Origin: Mogibacterium sp.
GTDB lineage: Bacteria > Bacillota > Clostridia > Peptostreptococcales > Anaerovoracaceae
Direction of reading: 5' to 3'
Assembly: GCA_016775335.1 (NCBI GenBank)
Contig: JAEUGJ010000012.1
Location: 39,121 to 103,120 of the forward strand
Length of the DNA: 64,000 nucleotides
Position 1 is the stretch's first letter; each line of letters begins with the position of its first letter. The notes under the pieces were generated by a model. It saw only the letters and a list, made by a program, of their open reading frames with translations, was not told where the DNA came from and searched no databases. This document shows positions 1-8,809 of the stretch, in pieces. A program made the position numbers and the translations under genes.

Positions 1-1
1 C

Positions 2-637
2 AATTTCCAGTTCGTGGGAAATGATACGAAGAAAATTCTGATTACCAGCAGCATCCCAAATGAAGGAAAGAGCTTCGTCGCAGTTCAGCTGTGGCAGATG
101 CTGGCGGAATCCGGCAGCAAGACATTGTTCTTGGATTTGGATATGAGAAACTCGGTGCTGAATAAGCGGCTGAACATGGAATTTGAAGATGAGAATCCGG
201 TGGGCATCGATTACTACCTTTCCGGACAGTGCGAATACGAGGACGTCATCTATAAGACCAACGTGGAACACGGCGATTTCATCCCGTGCATCAACCTGTT
301 GGAGAATCCAACCTCGCTGATTGAAGACCATCGCTTTGAGGCGCTTTTGGATCGGCTCAGCAAGGAATATCGATATATTATCATCGACTCTGCACCGCTG
401 GAAGCGGCGGCGGATGCCAATATTATTGCGACAATGAGCGATGGGGCGGTATTCGTGGTACGAAATGAATACACTTCCCGGAAGCTGATTCGAAACTCCA
501 TTCAGCAGCTGGAACGAATTCACTGCAAACTGCTGGGGGTCGTGCTGAACCGGGAATCCGTTTCTTCCAAGTCCTACGGAAAATATGGCTATTACGGTTA
601 CGATGGCTATTACGGAGGAAGCCGAGAGGACAAATAG
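2..637 (+). CDS. BY-kinase (CpsD/CapB-like tyrosine kinase), 5' partial
   Basis: Cytoplasmic ATPase/tyrosine-kinase subunit that controls capsule or exopolysaccharide chain export together with a Wzz-type membrane partner. The sequence shows Walker A (PNEGKS), Walker A' (FLDLDMR) and Walker B (YIIIDSAPLE), and ends in a tyrosine-rich tail with seven Tyr in about 17 residues, the usual autophosphorylation cluster. The frame is open to the window edge and the residues before the in-frame GTG at 14 (NFQFVGN) match the region that precedes Walker A in this family, so the gene starts outside the window. The CapD-like gene downstream supports a polysaccharide locus. Confidence 0.9.
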   Translation, partial: NFQFVGNDTKKILITSSIPNEGKSFVAVQLWQMLAESGSKTLFLDLDMRNSVLNKRLNMEFEDENPVGIDYYLSGQCEYEDVIYKTNVEHGDFIPCINLLENPTSLIEDHRFEALLDRLSKEYRYIIIDSAPLEAAADANIIATMSDGAVFVVRNEYTSRKLIRNSIQQLERIHCKLLGVVLNRESVSSKSYGKYGYYGYDGYYGGSREDK

Positions 638-704
638 TGAAAACGGTTATCAGATTACGTGGCGAATCGTTAATGATAATAATATTGAGAAAGGAGAATT
701 TGAC

Positions 705-1271
705 TTGAAAAGATTTAAGTTTATTCTGTTAACAGCAATTCTTGCATTTACCATGGTAATGCCTTCGTTCGCTTTTGCGGCAGTGGACAGTCCGGCGAAG
801 AACCCGACTTACACCGCAGTCGTAAAGGGTGCGAATTCCAAGACTTACGACGGAAAGGCTGCAGTAGTACAGGTATACGTAATTACCGAGGATGCCAACG
901 GCAACATTAAGACGGAAGTAAAATCTTTTACAACCGCTGCAAATGCCGGAAAATACTACGATACTTTCAACGGTCAGAAGGTATACTACACCATCAAACA
1001 GGCAAAGAACGTAGTATCTGTTACAAAGAACAAGACCTACACCAAGAAGCAGCTCAAGAAGAAGGGCAAGAGCTTCCAGATTAAGACAAAGAGCAAGAAC
1101 AAGGGTAAGGTAACTTACAAGAGTTCTTCCAAGTATGTCAAGGTAAGCAAGAAGGGCAAAGTTACTATTTCCAAGAAGGCAAAGAAGGGTACTTACAAGA
1201 TTAAGGTTACCGTTGCGGCAAAGGGCAACTACGGTAAGTGCGTAAAGTACATCACAATCAAGGTAAAGTAA
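705..1271 (+). CDS. secreted lysine-rich protein with Ig-like C-terminal domain
   Basis: Function unknown. A TTG start at 705 is chosen because AAGGAG lies 8 nt upstream and the codons that follow encode a clear Sec signal peptide (KRFKFILLTAILAF, ending near SFAFAA). The mature protein (188 aa in total) is small and very basic. Its last 80 residues (GKVTYKSSSKYVKVSKKGKV and following) resemble the lysine-rich bacterial Ig-like domains common in clostridial surface proteins. The longer in-frame ATG at 585 would overlap the kinase gene and has no ribosome binding site. Lysine is encoded almost only by AAG. Position between a BY-kinase and CapD suggests a cell-surface or matrix role (inference). 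Confidence 0.75.
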   Translation: MKRFKFILLTAILAFTMVMPSFAFAAVDSPAKNPTYTAVVKGANSKTYDGKAAVVQVYVITEDANGNIKTEVKSFTTAANAGKYYDTFNGQKVYYTIKQAKNVVSVTKNKTYTKKQLKKKGKSFQIKTKSKNKGKVTYKSSSKYVKVSKKGKVTISKKAKKGTYKIKVTVAAKGNYGKCVKYITIKVK

Positions 1272-1311
1272 TTAAAACGAACCTTTTTACTTAAATAAAA
1301 TACAGCTGCAA

Positions 1312-1358
1312 AATCTCCCCCCACCATTCTGGCCACGAAGAATATGCCGGGGGAGGTT
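1312..1358 (+). terminator. hairpin after the secreted-protein gene
   Basis: AATCTCCCCC pairs with GGGGGAGGTT around a 27-nt loop, with weaker outer pairing of CAGCTGC to GCAGTTG. There is no long T-run, so it may be a weak terminator or an mRNA structure between the two transcripts. Confidence 0.4.
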
Positions 1359-1449
1359 TCGGCAGTTGTAATATGGTTTTAAAAAATAATATACAGAAAG
1401 CAACACATTATACTTTTACAATAGTCAAGTTTTTGCCGGGGGAGCGAAA

Positions 1450-3441
1450 ATGCAGCATAAAAAAGAAACAAGAAGATCGTTCATCGAACATTGGCAGGTA
1501 ATTAAAGCCATGTTGGTCATATATGATGTAATATCAATTGCGGCAGCCTATTTCATCGCATTACTGCTTCGTTTTGATTTTCATTATTCCGAAATTCCGT
1601 ACGAATACCTTTCACCGTACAAGAAGTTTATCCCATTTTACATTGCAATATGCATTATAATTTATGCCGGGATGCGGCTCTATCGAAGCATTTGGCGATT
1701 TGCCAGCTACGATGAACTGCTGCGGGTGGTGAAAGCCACCGGGTTAACCACGCTGGTTCATGTAGCCTTCCTTTTCGTTGCGCGCATGCCGATTTCATAC
1801 TATTTGATGGGAATTACGCTTCAGTTTGGTTTTACCATCGGTATTCGTTTTGCATATAGATTTATTCTGCTTCTGCGATCCGAAAAGTACAGAAAGAGGC
1901 ATAAGGTAAAGAACGTGATGGTAATCGGTGCCGGAAAGAGCGGATCCATGGTAATCCGAGAGCTGAATACCACCAAGCATTTAAACGATGAACCTCGGTG
2001 CGTTATCGATGACAATCCCAACAAGTGGGGGCGTTTCATCGACGGCGTCCTGGTGTTCGGCGGCAGAGACCGCATCCTGGAAGCGGTGGATCGCTTTGAT
2101 ATTGACAAAATCTACTTGGCAATGCCGTCCACCTCTCCACAGGTTCGACGAGATATCCTGAACATCTGCAAGGAAACGGACTGCGAGCTGAAGAGCCTTC
2201 CGGGAATCTATCAGATTGCCAATGGGGAAGTGTCCTTAGCGAAGTTGCGGAACGTGGAGATTGAGGACCTGCTGGGCAGAGATCCCATTAAGGTCAATCT
2301 GGATGATATTTGCAGCTATATCGAAAAGAACGTGGTTCTGGTCACCGGCGGTGGCGGATCCATCGGATCGGAGCTGTGCCGGCAGATTGCCGCACACAAT
2401 CCGAAACAGCTGATTATTTTCGATATATACGAGAACAACGCATACGTTATTCAGCAAGAGCTGATTAAGAAATATCCGGACTTGAATCTGGTAACGCTGA
2501 TCGGTTCGGTTCGGGATAACCGAAGAATCTATCAGGTGTTCGAACAGTATCATCCGAACATCGTCTTCCATGCAGCGGCTCACAAACACGTACCGCTGAT
2601 GGAGGTCAGTCCGTGCGAAGCGATTAAAAACAACGTCATCGGGACATACAATACCGCTTTTGCGGCAATGATTCATAACGCCGATAAATTTGTGCTGATC
2701 AGCACGGACAAAGCGGTGAACCCGTGCAATATCATGGGTGCCACCAAACGACTGTGTGAGATGATTGTACAGGCTTTTGACCATTTGGTAAAGACGGGCA
2801 AAGCAGACGAAGCGCCGCAGCTCTTCTGCAATCCGATTCTCACCAAATGGGCATCCACGCCGGAGAAGGACGAACGGCTTCGCCACAGCAAGACTGAATT
2901 CGTTGCAGTGCGGTTCGGCAATGTGCTGGGAAGCAACGGATCCGTGATTCCGCTGTTCAAGAAACAGATTCTTGCCGGCGGCCCGGTTACCGTCACCCAT
3001 CCGGACATCATTCGTTATTTCATGACCATTCCGGAGGCGGTCAGCCTGGTGCTTCAGGCCGGCTGCTACGCCCACGGCGGCGAAATCTTTGTGTTGGATA
3101 TGGGTGAGCCGGTAAAAATAGATACGCTGGCACGCAACCTCATCCGTCTGTCCGGTCTGAAACCGGATGTGGATATCAAGGTGGAGTATACCGGTCTTCG
3201 TCCGGGGGAAAAGCTGTACGAAGAGAAGCTTATGGCCGAAGAAGGACTGGAGAGGACGGACAACGAGCTGATTCATATCGGAAAACCGATTCCGTTTGAT
3301 GTGGAATGGATGCTGGATCAGCTGGAGCCTTTGATGGATGCAGCTTATAAAAACAAGGATTACATCCGCGACATGGTGGCGGATCTGGTCAGCACCTATC
3401 AGATTCCCGACAAGAATCAGATGGTAAAAGGTGCTCAATAG
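1450..3441 (+). CDS. CapD/FlaA1-type nucleotide-sugar epimerase/dehydratase, membrane-anchored
   Basis: Polysaccharide-biosynthesis enzyme acting on UDP-sugars (4,6-dehydratase/5-epimerase class). The first roughly 140 residues carry hydrophobic membrane segments. A first nucleotide-binding (CoA-binding-like) domain starts near residue 157 (GAGKSGSMVIREL). The catalytic SDR-type Rossmann domain starts near residue 298 (VTGGGGSIGSELC), with the family signature STDKAVNP...MGATKR near residue 417 and the LRPGEKLYEE motif towards the C-terminus. Length (663 aa) is normal for the long membrane form. GGGGGAG precedes the ATG. It closes the polysaccharide locus; a strong hairpin follows. Confidence 0.92.
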   Translation: MQHKKETRRSFIEHWQVIKAMLVIYDVISIAAAYFIALLLRFDFHYSEIPYEYLSPYKKFIPFYIAICIIIYAGMRLYRSIWRFASYDELLRVVKATGLTTLVHVAFLFVARMPISYYLMGITLQFGFTIGIRFAYRFILLLRSEKYRKRHKVKNVMVIGAGKSGSMVIRELNTTKHLNDEPRCVIDDNPNKWGRFIDGVLVFGGRDRILEAVDRFDIDKIYLAMPSTSPQVRRDILNICKETDCELKSLPGIYQIANGEVSLAKLRNVEIEDLLGRDPIKVNLDDICSYIEKNVVLVTGGGGSIGSELCRQIAAHNPKQLIIFDIYENNAYVIQQELIKKYPDLNLVTLIGSVRDNRRIYQVFEQYHPNIVFHAAAHKHVPLMEVSPCEAIKNNVIGTYNTAFAAMIHNADKFVLISTDKAVNPCNIMGATKRLCEMIVQAFDHLVKTGKADEAPQLFCNPILTKWASTPEKDERLRHSKTEFVAVRFGNVLGSNGSVIPLFKKQILAGGPVTVTHPDIIRYFMTIPEAVSLVLQAGCYAHGGEIFVLDMGEPVKIDTLARNLIRLSGLKPDVDIKVEYTGLRPGEKLYEEKLMAEEGLERTDNELIHIGKPIPFDVEWMLDQLEPLMDAAYKNKDYIRDMVADLVSTYQIPDKNQMVKGAQ

Positions 3442-3451
3442 GGCAAAAACG

Positions 3452-3482
3452 GACCGGCATGGAAGCGAATTCCATGCCGGTC
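3452..3482 (+). terminator. terminator hairpin after capD-like gene
   Basis: Perfect 13-bp inverted repeat, GACCGGCATGGAA / TTCCATGCCGGTC, with a 5-nt loop, 10 nt after the stop codon. The T-run is short (ATTTAG). Confidence 0.6.
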
Positions 3483-3594
3483 ATTTAGTGAGTAAGAAAC
3501 GATTTTCGGGCGTAAAAAAACGAGACTTTGTTCATTTTCACGAATAAGCCTCACAACACTCTTATTATACCACTAAAAAAAATTAAAATTAAGA

Positions 3595-3624
3595 CTGTTT
3601 TTAAAATTCTTTCCGCGCTATTAT
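3595..3624 (+). promoter_or_regulatory. putative sigma-A promoter of the modular RNA
   Basis: CTGTTT (-35-like), 18-nt spacer, TATTAT (-10). It lies just upstream of the repeat-bearing non-coding segment; transcription would start near 3631. The -35 match is weak. Confidence 0.45.
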
Positions 3625-3713
3625 ATAGACAACAAAAGAAGAAGTCCAAAGAACCAAGAGACAAACCTAAAGGTTTTGGATATAGAAGGGTGTATCTGAA
3701 AGACTTCGGAATC

Positions 3714-4042
3714 GGAGGAAAGACCAATGGGTAAGTTCGAAGGATAGCTGATCCGAAACAGCAAATTTAGTCGAAAGGAGGTTAGACCAAAGGAAGAGTT
3801 TAGCAGACAGGCTGGTCTGAAATAAAGCCAATAAGCTTTCATTAAAATATCGGGGAAGCAGAAAGTGGAGGTAAGACCAAAAGTAGATTAGAAAACGGTA
3901 ACTGACCTACAACAGTAATCTATTACAAGGAGGACGGACCAACACACAGTCTTAGCAGATAGCTGATCTGAAACACAGCAAATAGCCAATGGCAGAAAGT
4001 AGGGGTTAGACCAATGGGTAACGTTAAGGAAGGTATCCGAAA
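3714..4042 (+). repeat. five degenerate direct repeats (63-90 nt period)
   Basis: GGAGG-N3-GACCA box plus downstream hairpin, at spacings of 63, 90, 62 and 72 nt. Hairpins: 3742-3754, 3805-3818, 3897-3907, 3957-3969, 4028-4038. Modules 1 and 5 place ATGGGTAA directly after GACCA, giving an apparent ribosome binding site with a tiny ORF of 6 or 10 codons. The other three lack the ATG. Confidence 0.7.
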
Positions 4043-4175
4043 GTAGAAAATCCGTAAATTGTAGCTGATTAAGCTAAAGTAGAAACGGTTGATAAAATAG
4101 GAGACGGAAGTTAATTTCAGGATATCAATAAAGAAAGAAGTGGAAAAGTTAATGAATATGAAAGAAGAGTGCTAG

Positions 4176-4209
4176 GAGCCAGGTGAAATGAGGATATGTC
4201 ACCTGGCTC
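4176..4209 (+). terminator. hairpin terminator of the modular RNA, shared with the convergent gene
   Basis: Perfect 11-bp arms GAGCCAGGTGA / TCACCTGGCTC with a 12-nt loop. It sits 13 nt beyond the stop of the convergent aldo/keto reductase gene and could serve both directions. Confidence 0.6.
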
Positions 4210-4221
4210 TTGTGGTGTTCG

Positions 4222-5190
4222 TTATAAGAAAATAATGGCCCGTACCGGACATACCGGCGCGCAGTAGCCGCAATGGACGCATTTCGTCGGATCGATTTCT
4301 GCGAGTCCGTTTTCATTCCAGAAAATCGCTTCGCTGACGCATCGGTTCTTGCAGGTTCCGCATCCCTCGCAGTCGGACTGATCCACCATCAATCGCTTAT
4401 TCGAAACATCCGGCGTATAGTCTGCAGAAAGGCACCCGCTAAAGAATTCCACCGCTCGGTCCACTTGATCCTTGTCGGCCATGCCAATCATTACCGATGT
4501 GTTTCCGGCGATTCCGGCAGCGTATTCCAGACAGCTCCGATAATCCTGAATCAGGTTCCCACCCCCAAAGGCCTTCATGGTAAAAATACCCTTTCCCGCA
4601 TCCGCACATTTCCGAATTGCCGCTTCCATTTCCTCCCGGGTTCCCGGTTCCGATCCTTTCCGAATGCCCATTCCATCTCGATTAATCAGCGTAAATACCA
4701 CATCACAGTTCGCAATTTCAGCCATTTCCGCACAAGCATCCACGTGATGGGTGGAGATTCCGATTGCTTTTATGAGACCGTTGGATTTCAAATCGCAGAG
4801 CGCTCGCCAGGCATCCTTCCTTGCATAGAAATCCTCCGTTCCGCGGACTTCGTGAAGCAGGAAAAGATCGATTGTATCAATATCCAGTTGCTCCAGGCAT
4901 TCCTGAACGGCCGCTTCCGTTTCTGCATATCCTTCCTCTAAAGTCTTGCTGCAGATGACCGGAAAGTCCAATTTCCTTCGGCGGATTTCATCCAGTGCCG
5001 GCCGGAGATACCGATAGGTGTCGTAGTACTGTGCGGTATCCAGGAAATTGATGCCCTGTTCCACCGCGTGTACAATCACCCGGGAACCGGTTTCGATATC
5101 TAGATTCTTTTGGGAGAACCCCATGGTCAGGGTTCCCATACCTACGGGCGTGACGGAAATTCCCGTCCGGCCCAATATTTTTTTAACCAT
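4222..5190 (-). CDS. aldo/keto reductase with C-terminal 2[4Fe-4S] ferredoxin domain
   Basis: Cytoplasmic oxidoreductase of the clostridial AKR-ferredoxin fusion type; substrate unknown. The AKR barrel fills residues 1-265 with the expected catalytic landmarks (DTAQYYDTYR, ICSKTLE, FLLHEVRG). The C-terminus carries two cysteine clusters, CEGCGTCKNRC and CVHCGYCAPVCP, typical of two [4Fe-4S] centres, so electrons probably pass between ferredoxin and a carbonyl substrate. The gene is monocistronic. Its 322 aa length fits the family. Confidence 0.9.
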   Translation of the reverse strand: MVKKILGRTGISVTPVGMGTLTMGFSQKNLDIETGSRVIVHAVEQGINFLDTAQYYDTYRYLRPALDEIRRRKLDFPVICSKTLEEGYAETEAAVQECLEQLDIDTIDLFLLHEVRGTEDFYARKDAWRALCDLKSNGLIKAIGISTHHVDACAEMAEIANCDVVFTLINRDGMGIRKGSEPGTREEMEAAIRKCADAGKGIFTMKAFGGGNLIQDYRSCLEYAAGIAGNTSVMIGMADKDQVDRAVEFFSGCLSADYTPDVSNKRLMVDQSDCEGCGTCKNRCVSEAIFWNENGLAEIDPTKCVHCGYCAPVCPVRAIIFL

Positions 5191-5377
5191 AAATTCTCAC
5201 TTTCTGAATGTAATAACCCTAGTATTATAGCATGAAAAAGAAAAGCCGGGGAATGATATTGAAAAACACAGATTTATAGAAGGTGGAATATAGATTTCCT
5301 CTATTGGTAAAGCGGTAAATTCTTCGATATATTGAAATATATATTGATTTTTCGAGATTCGGAAGGAGATGGACGAG

Positions 5378-7225
5378 ATGATAAGAGGGGAAGGAAAAGG
5401 CTGCAAGAGGCGGAGCGTGGGCCGCATTGCAGTACTGGCCGCATTACTGGTGGGAATGCTGGGCGGCACGGTGTTCGGAGCATCGACGGTTAAGAAATAC
5501 CACGATATTCCGGCATACCAGATGCGGGATGTGTATTCCCAGAAGCAGGTGAAAATCGGGCCGATTGATGTTCGGGATGGCGAGAAGCCCTACAGTGAAT
5601 CAAATGTGAAAGATGATGTTACATTTACGATTTACAACAGCACCCTTCAGAAAATCGATCAAGTGGTGACCACAAAGGACGGAAAATTGCCGGAGCTGAC
5701 TTTAACGGAAGATTTCAATTACATTTTCATGGTGCTGGATAACGGATCGGAAAGAAGCAAGCGTCGGATGAACCGCTGCTATGTGTGGGTTCATGACGGC
5801 AAGCTGATGAATATTAAGAGCTATGAAAAGAATCTGGCACAGTGGAAGAAAGATCATCCAAAGAGCGAAGTGACGGATAGAGTTCGCTTGAGTTGTTACG
5901 ATGAAATTCAGAATTTCAAGGTATACAACAAAGGATTCGACGAAGATACCAGCCGCTTGGATGCAAACAAAAATGCACCGAAGGAAACGAAGGAGCTTGG
6001 AAATATCTTTGTGTACTACAAAGGAAAGCCGGTAGGAGAAGGGGTGAATATCATTTTCACCAGCGACCGGGAGACCGTCGAAGCAAAGACGGATGCGAAC
6101 GGAAAGGTTCATCCGGTGCTGCTGGAAGATGTGAACTACATGGTTTCCACCGATGACTCCAGATATGATATCGAACCGTTCCCTATCGCCGCAAAGGATA
6201 AGAGCGAATACGATGCTGGCAGATATTTTTACGATCACTCTACCTGCCATCGTGTGGGTCTCCGCTATGAAGTGCGGGATTCGAAGACCGGCGAAGTGCG
6301 CATTGAACCGGAAGAGGATGCATTGAATCCGATTGTTCTCCTGGATAAGGGACAGGCTCATAAGCACGACACACCTCTTACAAGCATTTCCGGAAACGTA
6401 ACGGTGGAAGGCATGCAGTTCAAGGATATCGTGCTCCTGGACCGGAAGGTGGATATGAATATTCCGGAACTGGGTGAAAAGGACTATCGGGTGATGGATA
6501 TCACTACCGTGAACCCGCACCGGGGCGAAATCTGCAAGCTTGCCAGCGGTGATTTTACGGTAACGACGTCGTCGTTTGGCCGGACCGTGGAAAACGTCTA
6601 CCGCATCGATGCGAACGGAGCGCTGCAGAAATGCGATTTTGAGCAGAAGAACGGAAAGGTGCGCTTCCATGTAAACGCGTTGCCGGCGGAATCCGTGGTT
6701 TTGGAATATTCCAACAATATCAATCCGGTGCTGAAGCTTTCTGCCACCGCATACACATATAACGGAAAGGTGCGGAAGCCGAGTGTTTCGGTAAAAGCAG
6801 GAGAGAAGACGTTCTCCGCCTCCGAGTTCGCCGTAAAATATTCCGGCGGCCGCAAGAACGTGGGCAAATACGGCGTGAAGGTCACCATGAAGGGAAAATA
6901 TACGGGCAGCAAAACCGTTACCTTCCGCATCAATCCTAAGGGTACAGTGGTTCAAAAGCTGACAAAGGGCAGGAAGATGATGAAGGTGTCCTGGAAGGCG
7001 CAGAAGACTCAGGTGAGCGGATATCGGATTCAGTACAGCACTTCTTCCAAGTTCAAGAAGGACACCCATATCAAGACGGTAAAGAGCTATAAGACCAAGT
7101 CTCTTAAAGTAAAAAAATTAAAGGCGAAGAAGAAGTATTACGTACGAATTCAAACCTATAAGACGGTAAGCGGAAGCAAGTACTATTCCGGCTGGTCCAA
7201 GGCAAAGAGCGTTAAAACAAAATAA
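5378..7225 (+). CDS. large secreted/surface protein with Ig-like and fibronectin type III C-terminus
   Basis: Unknown function, probably a surface protein. AAGGAG at 5363-5368 decides for the ATG at 5378; the ATG at 5369 touches the ribosome binding site. Basic N-terminus (MIRGEGKGCKRRS) is followed by a hydrophobic signal segment (IAVLAALLVGMLGG). Residues of about 30-430 match no family I recognise. Near residue 450 an Ig-like repeat begins (YNGKVRKPSVSVKAG through YTGSKTVTFRI). The last 90 residues are a fibronectin type III fold (VSWKAQKTQVSGYRIQYSTS, YYVRIQTYK) rich in lysine. No sortase motif is visible. The lysine-rich C-terminus recalls the small secreted protein at 705-1271. Confidence 0.75.
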   Translation: MIRGEGKGCKRRSVGRIAVLAALLVGMLGGTVFGASTVKKYHDIPAYQMRDVYSQKQVKIGPIDVRDGEKPYSESNVKDDVTFTIYNSTLQKIDQVVTTKDGKLPELTLTEDFNYIFMVLDNGSERSKRRMNRCYVWVHDGKLMNIKSYEKNLAQWKKDHPKSEVTDRVRLSCYDEIQNFKVYNKGFDEDTSRLDANKNAPKETKELGNIFVYYKGKPVGEGVNIIFTSDRETVEAKTDANGKVHPVLLEDVNYMVSTDDSRYDIEPFPIAAKDKSEYDAGRYFYDHSTCHRVGLRYEVRDSKTGEVRIEPEEDALNPIVLLDKGQAHKHDTPLTSISGNVTVEGMQFKDIVLLDRKVDMNIPELGEKDYRVMDITTVNPHRGEICKLASGDFTVTTSSFGRTVENVYRIDANGALQKCDFEQKNGKVRFHVNALPAESVVLEYSNNINPVLKLSATAYTYNGKVRKPSVSVKAGEKTFSASEFAVKYSGGRKNVGKYGVKVTMKGKYTGSKTVTFRINPKGTVVQKLTKGRKMMKVSWKAQKTQVSGYRIQYSTSSKFKKDTHIKTVKSYKTKSLKVKKLKAKKKYYVRIQTYKTVSGSKYYSGWSKAKSVKTK

Positions 7226-7236
7226 ACGGCGTGTAT

Positions 7237-7267
7237 AAAGGCGGTTTCCGAGGTGGGGCCGCCTTTT
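7237..7267 (+). terminator. rho-independent terminator
   Basis: AAAGGCGG / CCGCCTTT stem with 14-nt loop and short T-run, 12 nt after the surface-protein stop codon. Confidence 0.7.
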
Positions 7268-7385
7268 CATATGAATCTCTTTTTGTATGTAAGAGGTACC
7301 GAAATATGCGTTATTGTAGCATTTCATTCGATATGATAAAATAGTAACATATCTATAATGGGATTGAGAGAAAGAGGAGGAGAAC

Positions 7386-8726
7386 GTGAACGACTACAAT
7401 AAAGAATACAATGAAAAGCTCACCACCCCGGAAGAGGCGGTGAAGGTGATTAAAAGCGGCGACTGGGTGGACTACGGCTGTCTGCATGCATATCCGGCTC
7501 TTTTGGACCGGGCACTGGCGGACCGCAAAGAGGAGCTGGAAGACGTGAAGGTGCGAAGCCTGCTGATGCACGGCCCCCTTCACATTGTGGAAGAAGACCC
7601 GAATCAGGAGCATTTTACGTATAATTCGTGGCACATGGTTAAATTCGAACGGAATCTGTGCGACCGAGGCCTGTGTTATTTTATCCCGATGCTGTTCCGA
7701 AATCTGCCGGGATACTACCGCCGTTTCCTGGATGTGGATGTGGCCATGATGGCGGTCACACCGATGGATGAAGAGGGATATTTCAATTTCTCCGTGAACA
7801 ACGCAACGGCTCGTGCGGTGATGGATACGGCAAAAGTGATTATTCTGGAAGTCAACGATAAGCTGCCGAGACTGTTCGGAAAAGAGAATAGGGTTCATAT
7901 TTCGGAAGTGGATGCCATTGTGGAAGGCGAGCATCCGGATATGTTTGAAATTCCATCGGCTTCCGGCAGTGAAATCGATGAACTGATTGCCAATCAGATT
8001 GTTTCACAGATGGAGGACGGTGCCTGCGTGCAGCTGGGTGTGGGCGGTATGCCGGATCTGATTGGAAAGAAAATTGCGGAATCGGATTTGAAGAATCTGG
8101 GCGTTCACTCGGAACTGATTGTAAATGCCAATCTGGATATGTACAAGGCGGGCAAAATCACCAATTCCAACAAGACCGGTGAGATGAAGGGCAAGACCGT
8201 CGGCGGACTGGTGTACGGAACGAAGGAACTGGTGGAATGGACGGCAGAGAATCCGGATGTGATGATCTGTCCGATGGACTACGTGAACGACGTGAATGTC
8301 ATCCGCAGCCTGGATAAGTTCACATCCATCAACAGCTGCGTGGGGGTGGATCTGTTCGGTCAAATCAGTTCAGAATCCGCAGGAACTCGTCATATCAGCG
8401 GAACCGGCGGACAGCTGGATTTCCTTACCGGAGCCTACGACAATCCGACCGGAAAGAGCTTTATCTGCATGCCTTCTTCCCGCATGGATCGAAAGGGTGT
8501 GCGCCATTCCAATGTGCATGCCACGTTCCATGGAGATATCATTACGGATCCGAGAAGCCAGAGCTATCAGCTGGTCACCGAATACGGAATGGTGAACCTA
8601 GCCGGACGTTCCACTTGGGAGCGGGCCGAAATGCTGATTGGCATTGCGCATCCGGACTTCAGAGAGGAACTGATTCAGTCCGCGGAAGAAATGAAAATTT
8701 GGCGCCGAAGCAATAAGCTGAAGTAG
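7386..8726 (+). CDS. acetyl-CoA hydrolase/transferase family, 4-hydroxybutyrate/acetate CoA-transferase-like
   Basis: Cytoplasmic enzyme that moves CoA between acyl-CoA and acetate (or a related acid) in fermentation. Starts with GTG at 7386 behind AGGAGGAG. The 446 aa length and the segments GVGGMPDLIG, PMDYVNDVNVI, INSCVGVDLFGQ, GTGGQLDFLTGA and VTEYGMVNL are those of the AbfT/Cat family. The butyryl-CoA:acetate and 4-hydroxybutyrate enzymes cannot be separated here without a tree. A candidate promoter lies upstream (TTGTAG, 17 nt, TAAAAT). It stands alone between two terminators. Confidence 0.85.
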   Translation: MNDYNKEYNEKLTTPEEAVKVIKSGDWVDYGCLHAYPALLDRALADRKEELEDVKVRSLLMHGPLHIVEEDPNQEHFTYNSWHMVKFERNLCDRGLCYFIPMLFRNLPGYYRRFLDVDVAMMAVTPMDEEGYFNFSVNNATARAVMDTAKVIILEVNDKLPRLFGKENRVHISEVDAIVEGEHPDMFEIPSASGSEIDELIANQIVSQMEDGACVQLGVGGMPDLIGKKIAESDLKNLGVHSELIVNANLDMYKAGKITNSNKTGEMKGKTVGGLVYGTKELVEWTAENPDVMICPMDYVNDVNVIRSLDKFTSINSCVGVDLFGQISSESAGTRHISGTGGQLDFLTGAYDNPTGKSFICMPSSRMDRKGVRHSNVHATFHGDIITDPRSQSYQLVTEYGMVNLAGRSTWERAEMLIGIAHPDFREELIQSAEEMKIWRRSNKLK

Positions 8727-8758
8727 GGGAGGAGAAACCGTTTCTCAACACAGCATAA

Positions 8759-8799
8759 AAAAGAAGTGTATCTCGTTTTTCGCGAGATACACTTCTTTT
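8759..8799. terminator. bidirectional terminator
   Basis: Perfect 17-bp inverted repeat ending in A- and T-runs (AAAAGAAGTGTATCTCG / CGAGATACACTTCTTTT, 7-nt loop) between the convergent CoA-transferase and PBP genes. Confidence 0.9.
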
Positions 8800-8809
8800 G
8801 TTTTAAAGA

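Larger units (their letters stand above)
3631..4210 (+). ncRNA. candidate large structured non-coding RNA made of repeated modules
   Basis: About 580 nt with no convincing protein-coding potential, bounded by a promoter-like sequence at 3595-3624 and a terminator hairpin at 4176-4209. Five copies of GGAGGNNNGACCA (start positions 3714, 3777, 3867, 3929 and, as AGGGG, 4001) keep exactly 3 nt between the two boxes. Each is followed 15-18 nt later by a short hairpin whose stem changes with compensation (GGAT/ATCC, AGAC/GTCT, GGT/ACC, AGAT/ATCT, GGA/TCC) around a loop mostly ending in GCTG or ACTG. In modules 1, 2, 4 and 5 a GAAA follows the hairpin directly. The segment is purine-rich on the + strand. 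The size resembles the known large RNA classes (ROOL, OLE, GOLLD), but I cannot assign it to one. A competing reading is a degraded repeat region. Confidence 0.55.

Noticed and set aside
2236..3438. 400-codon frame antisense to the CapD-like gene
   Set aside because: It is an antisense shadow of a strong gene with the wrong codon pattern and no ribosome binding site. The same applies to other long antisense frames at 5702-7069, 20200-21507, 22709-24055, 53214-54494 and 56726-58096.
3528..3734. 68-codon frame in the repeat region
   Set aside because: No ribosome binding site, no family, and it crosses a promoter-like sequence and the first repeated module.
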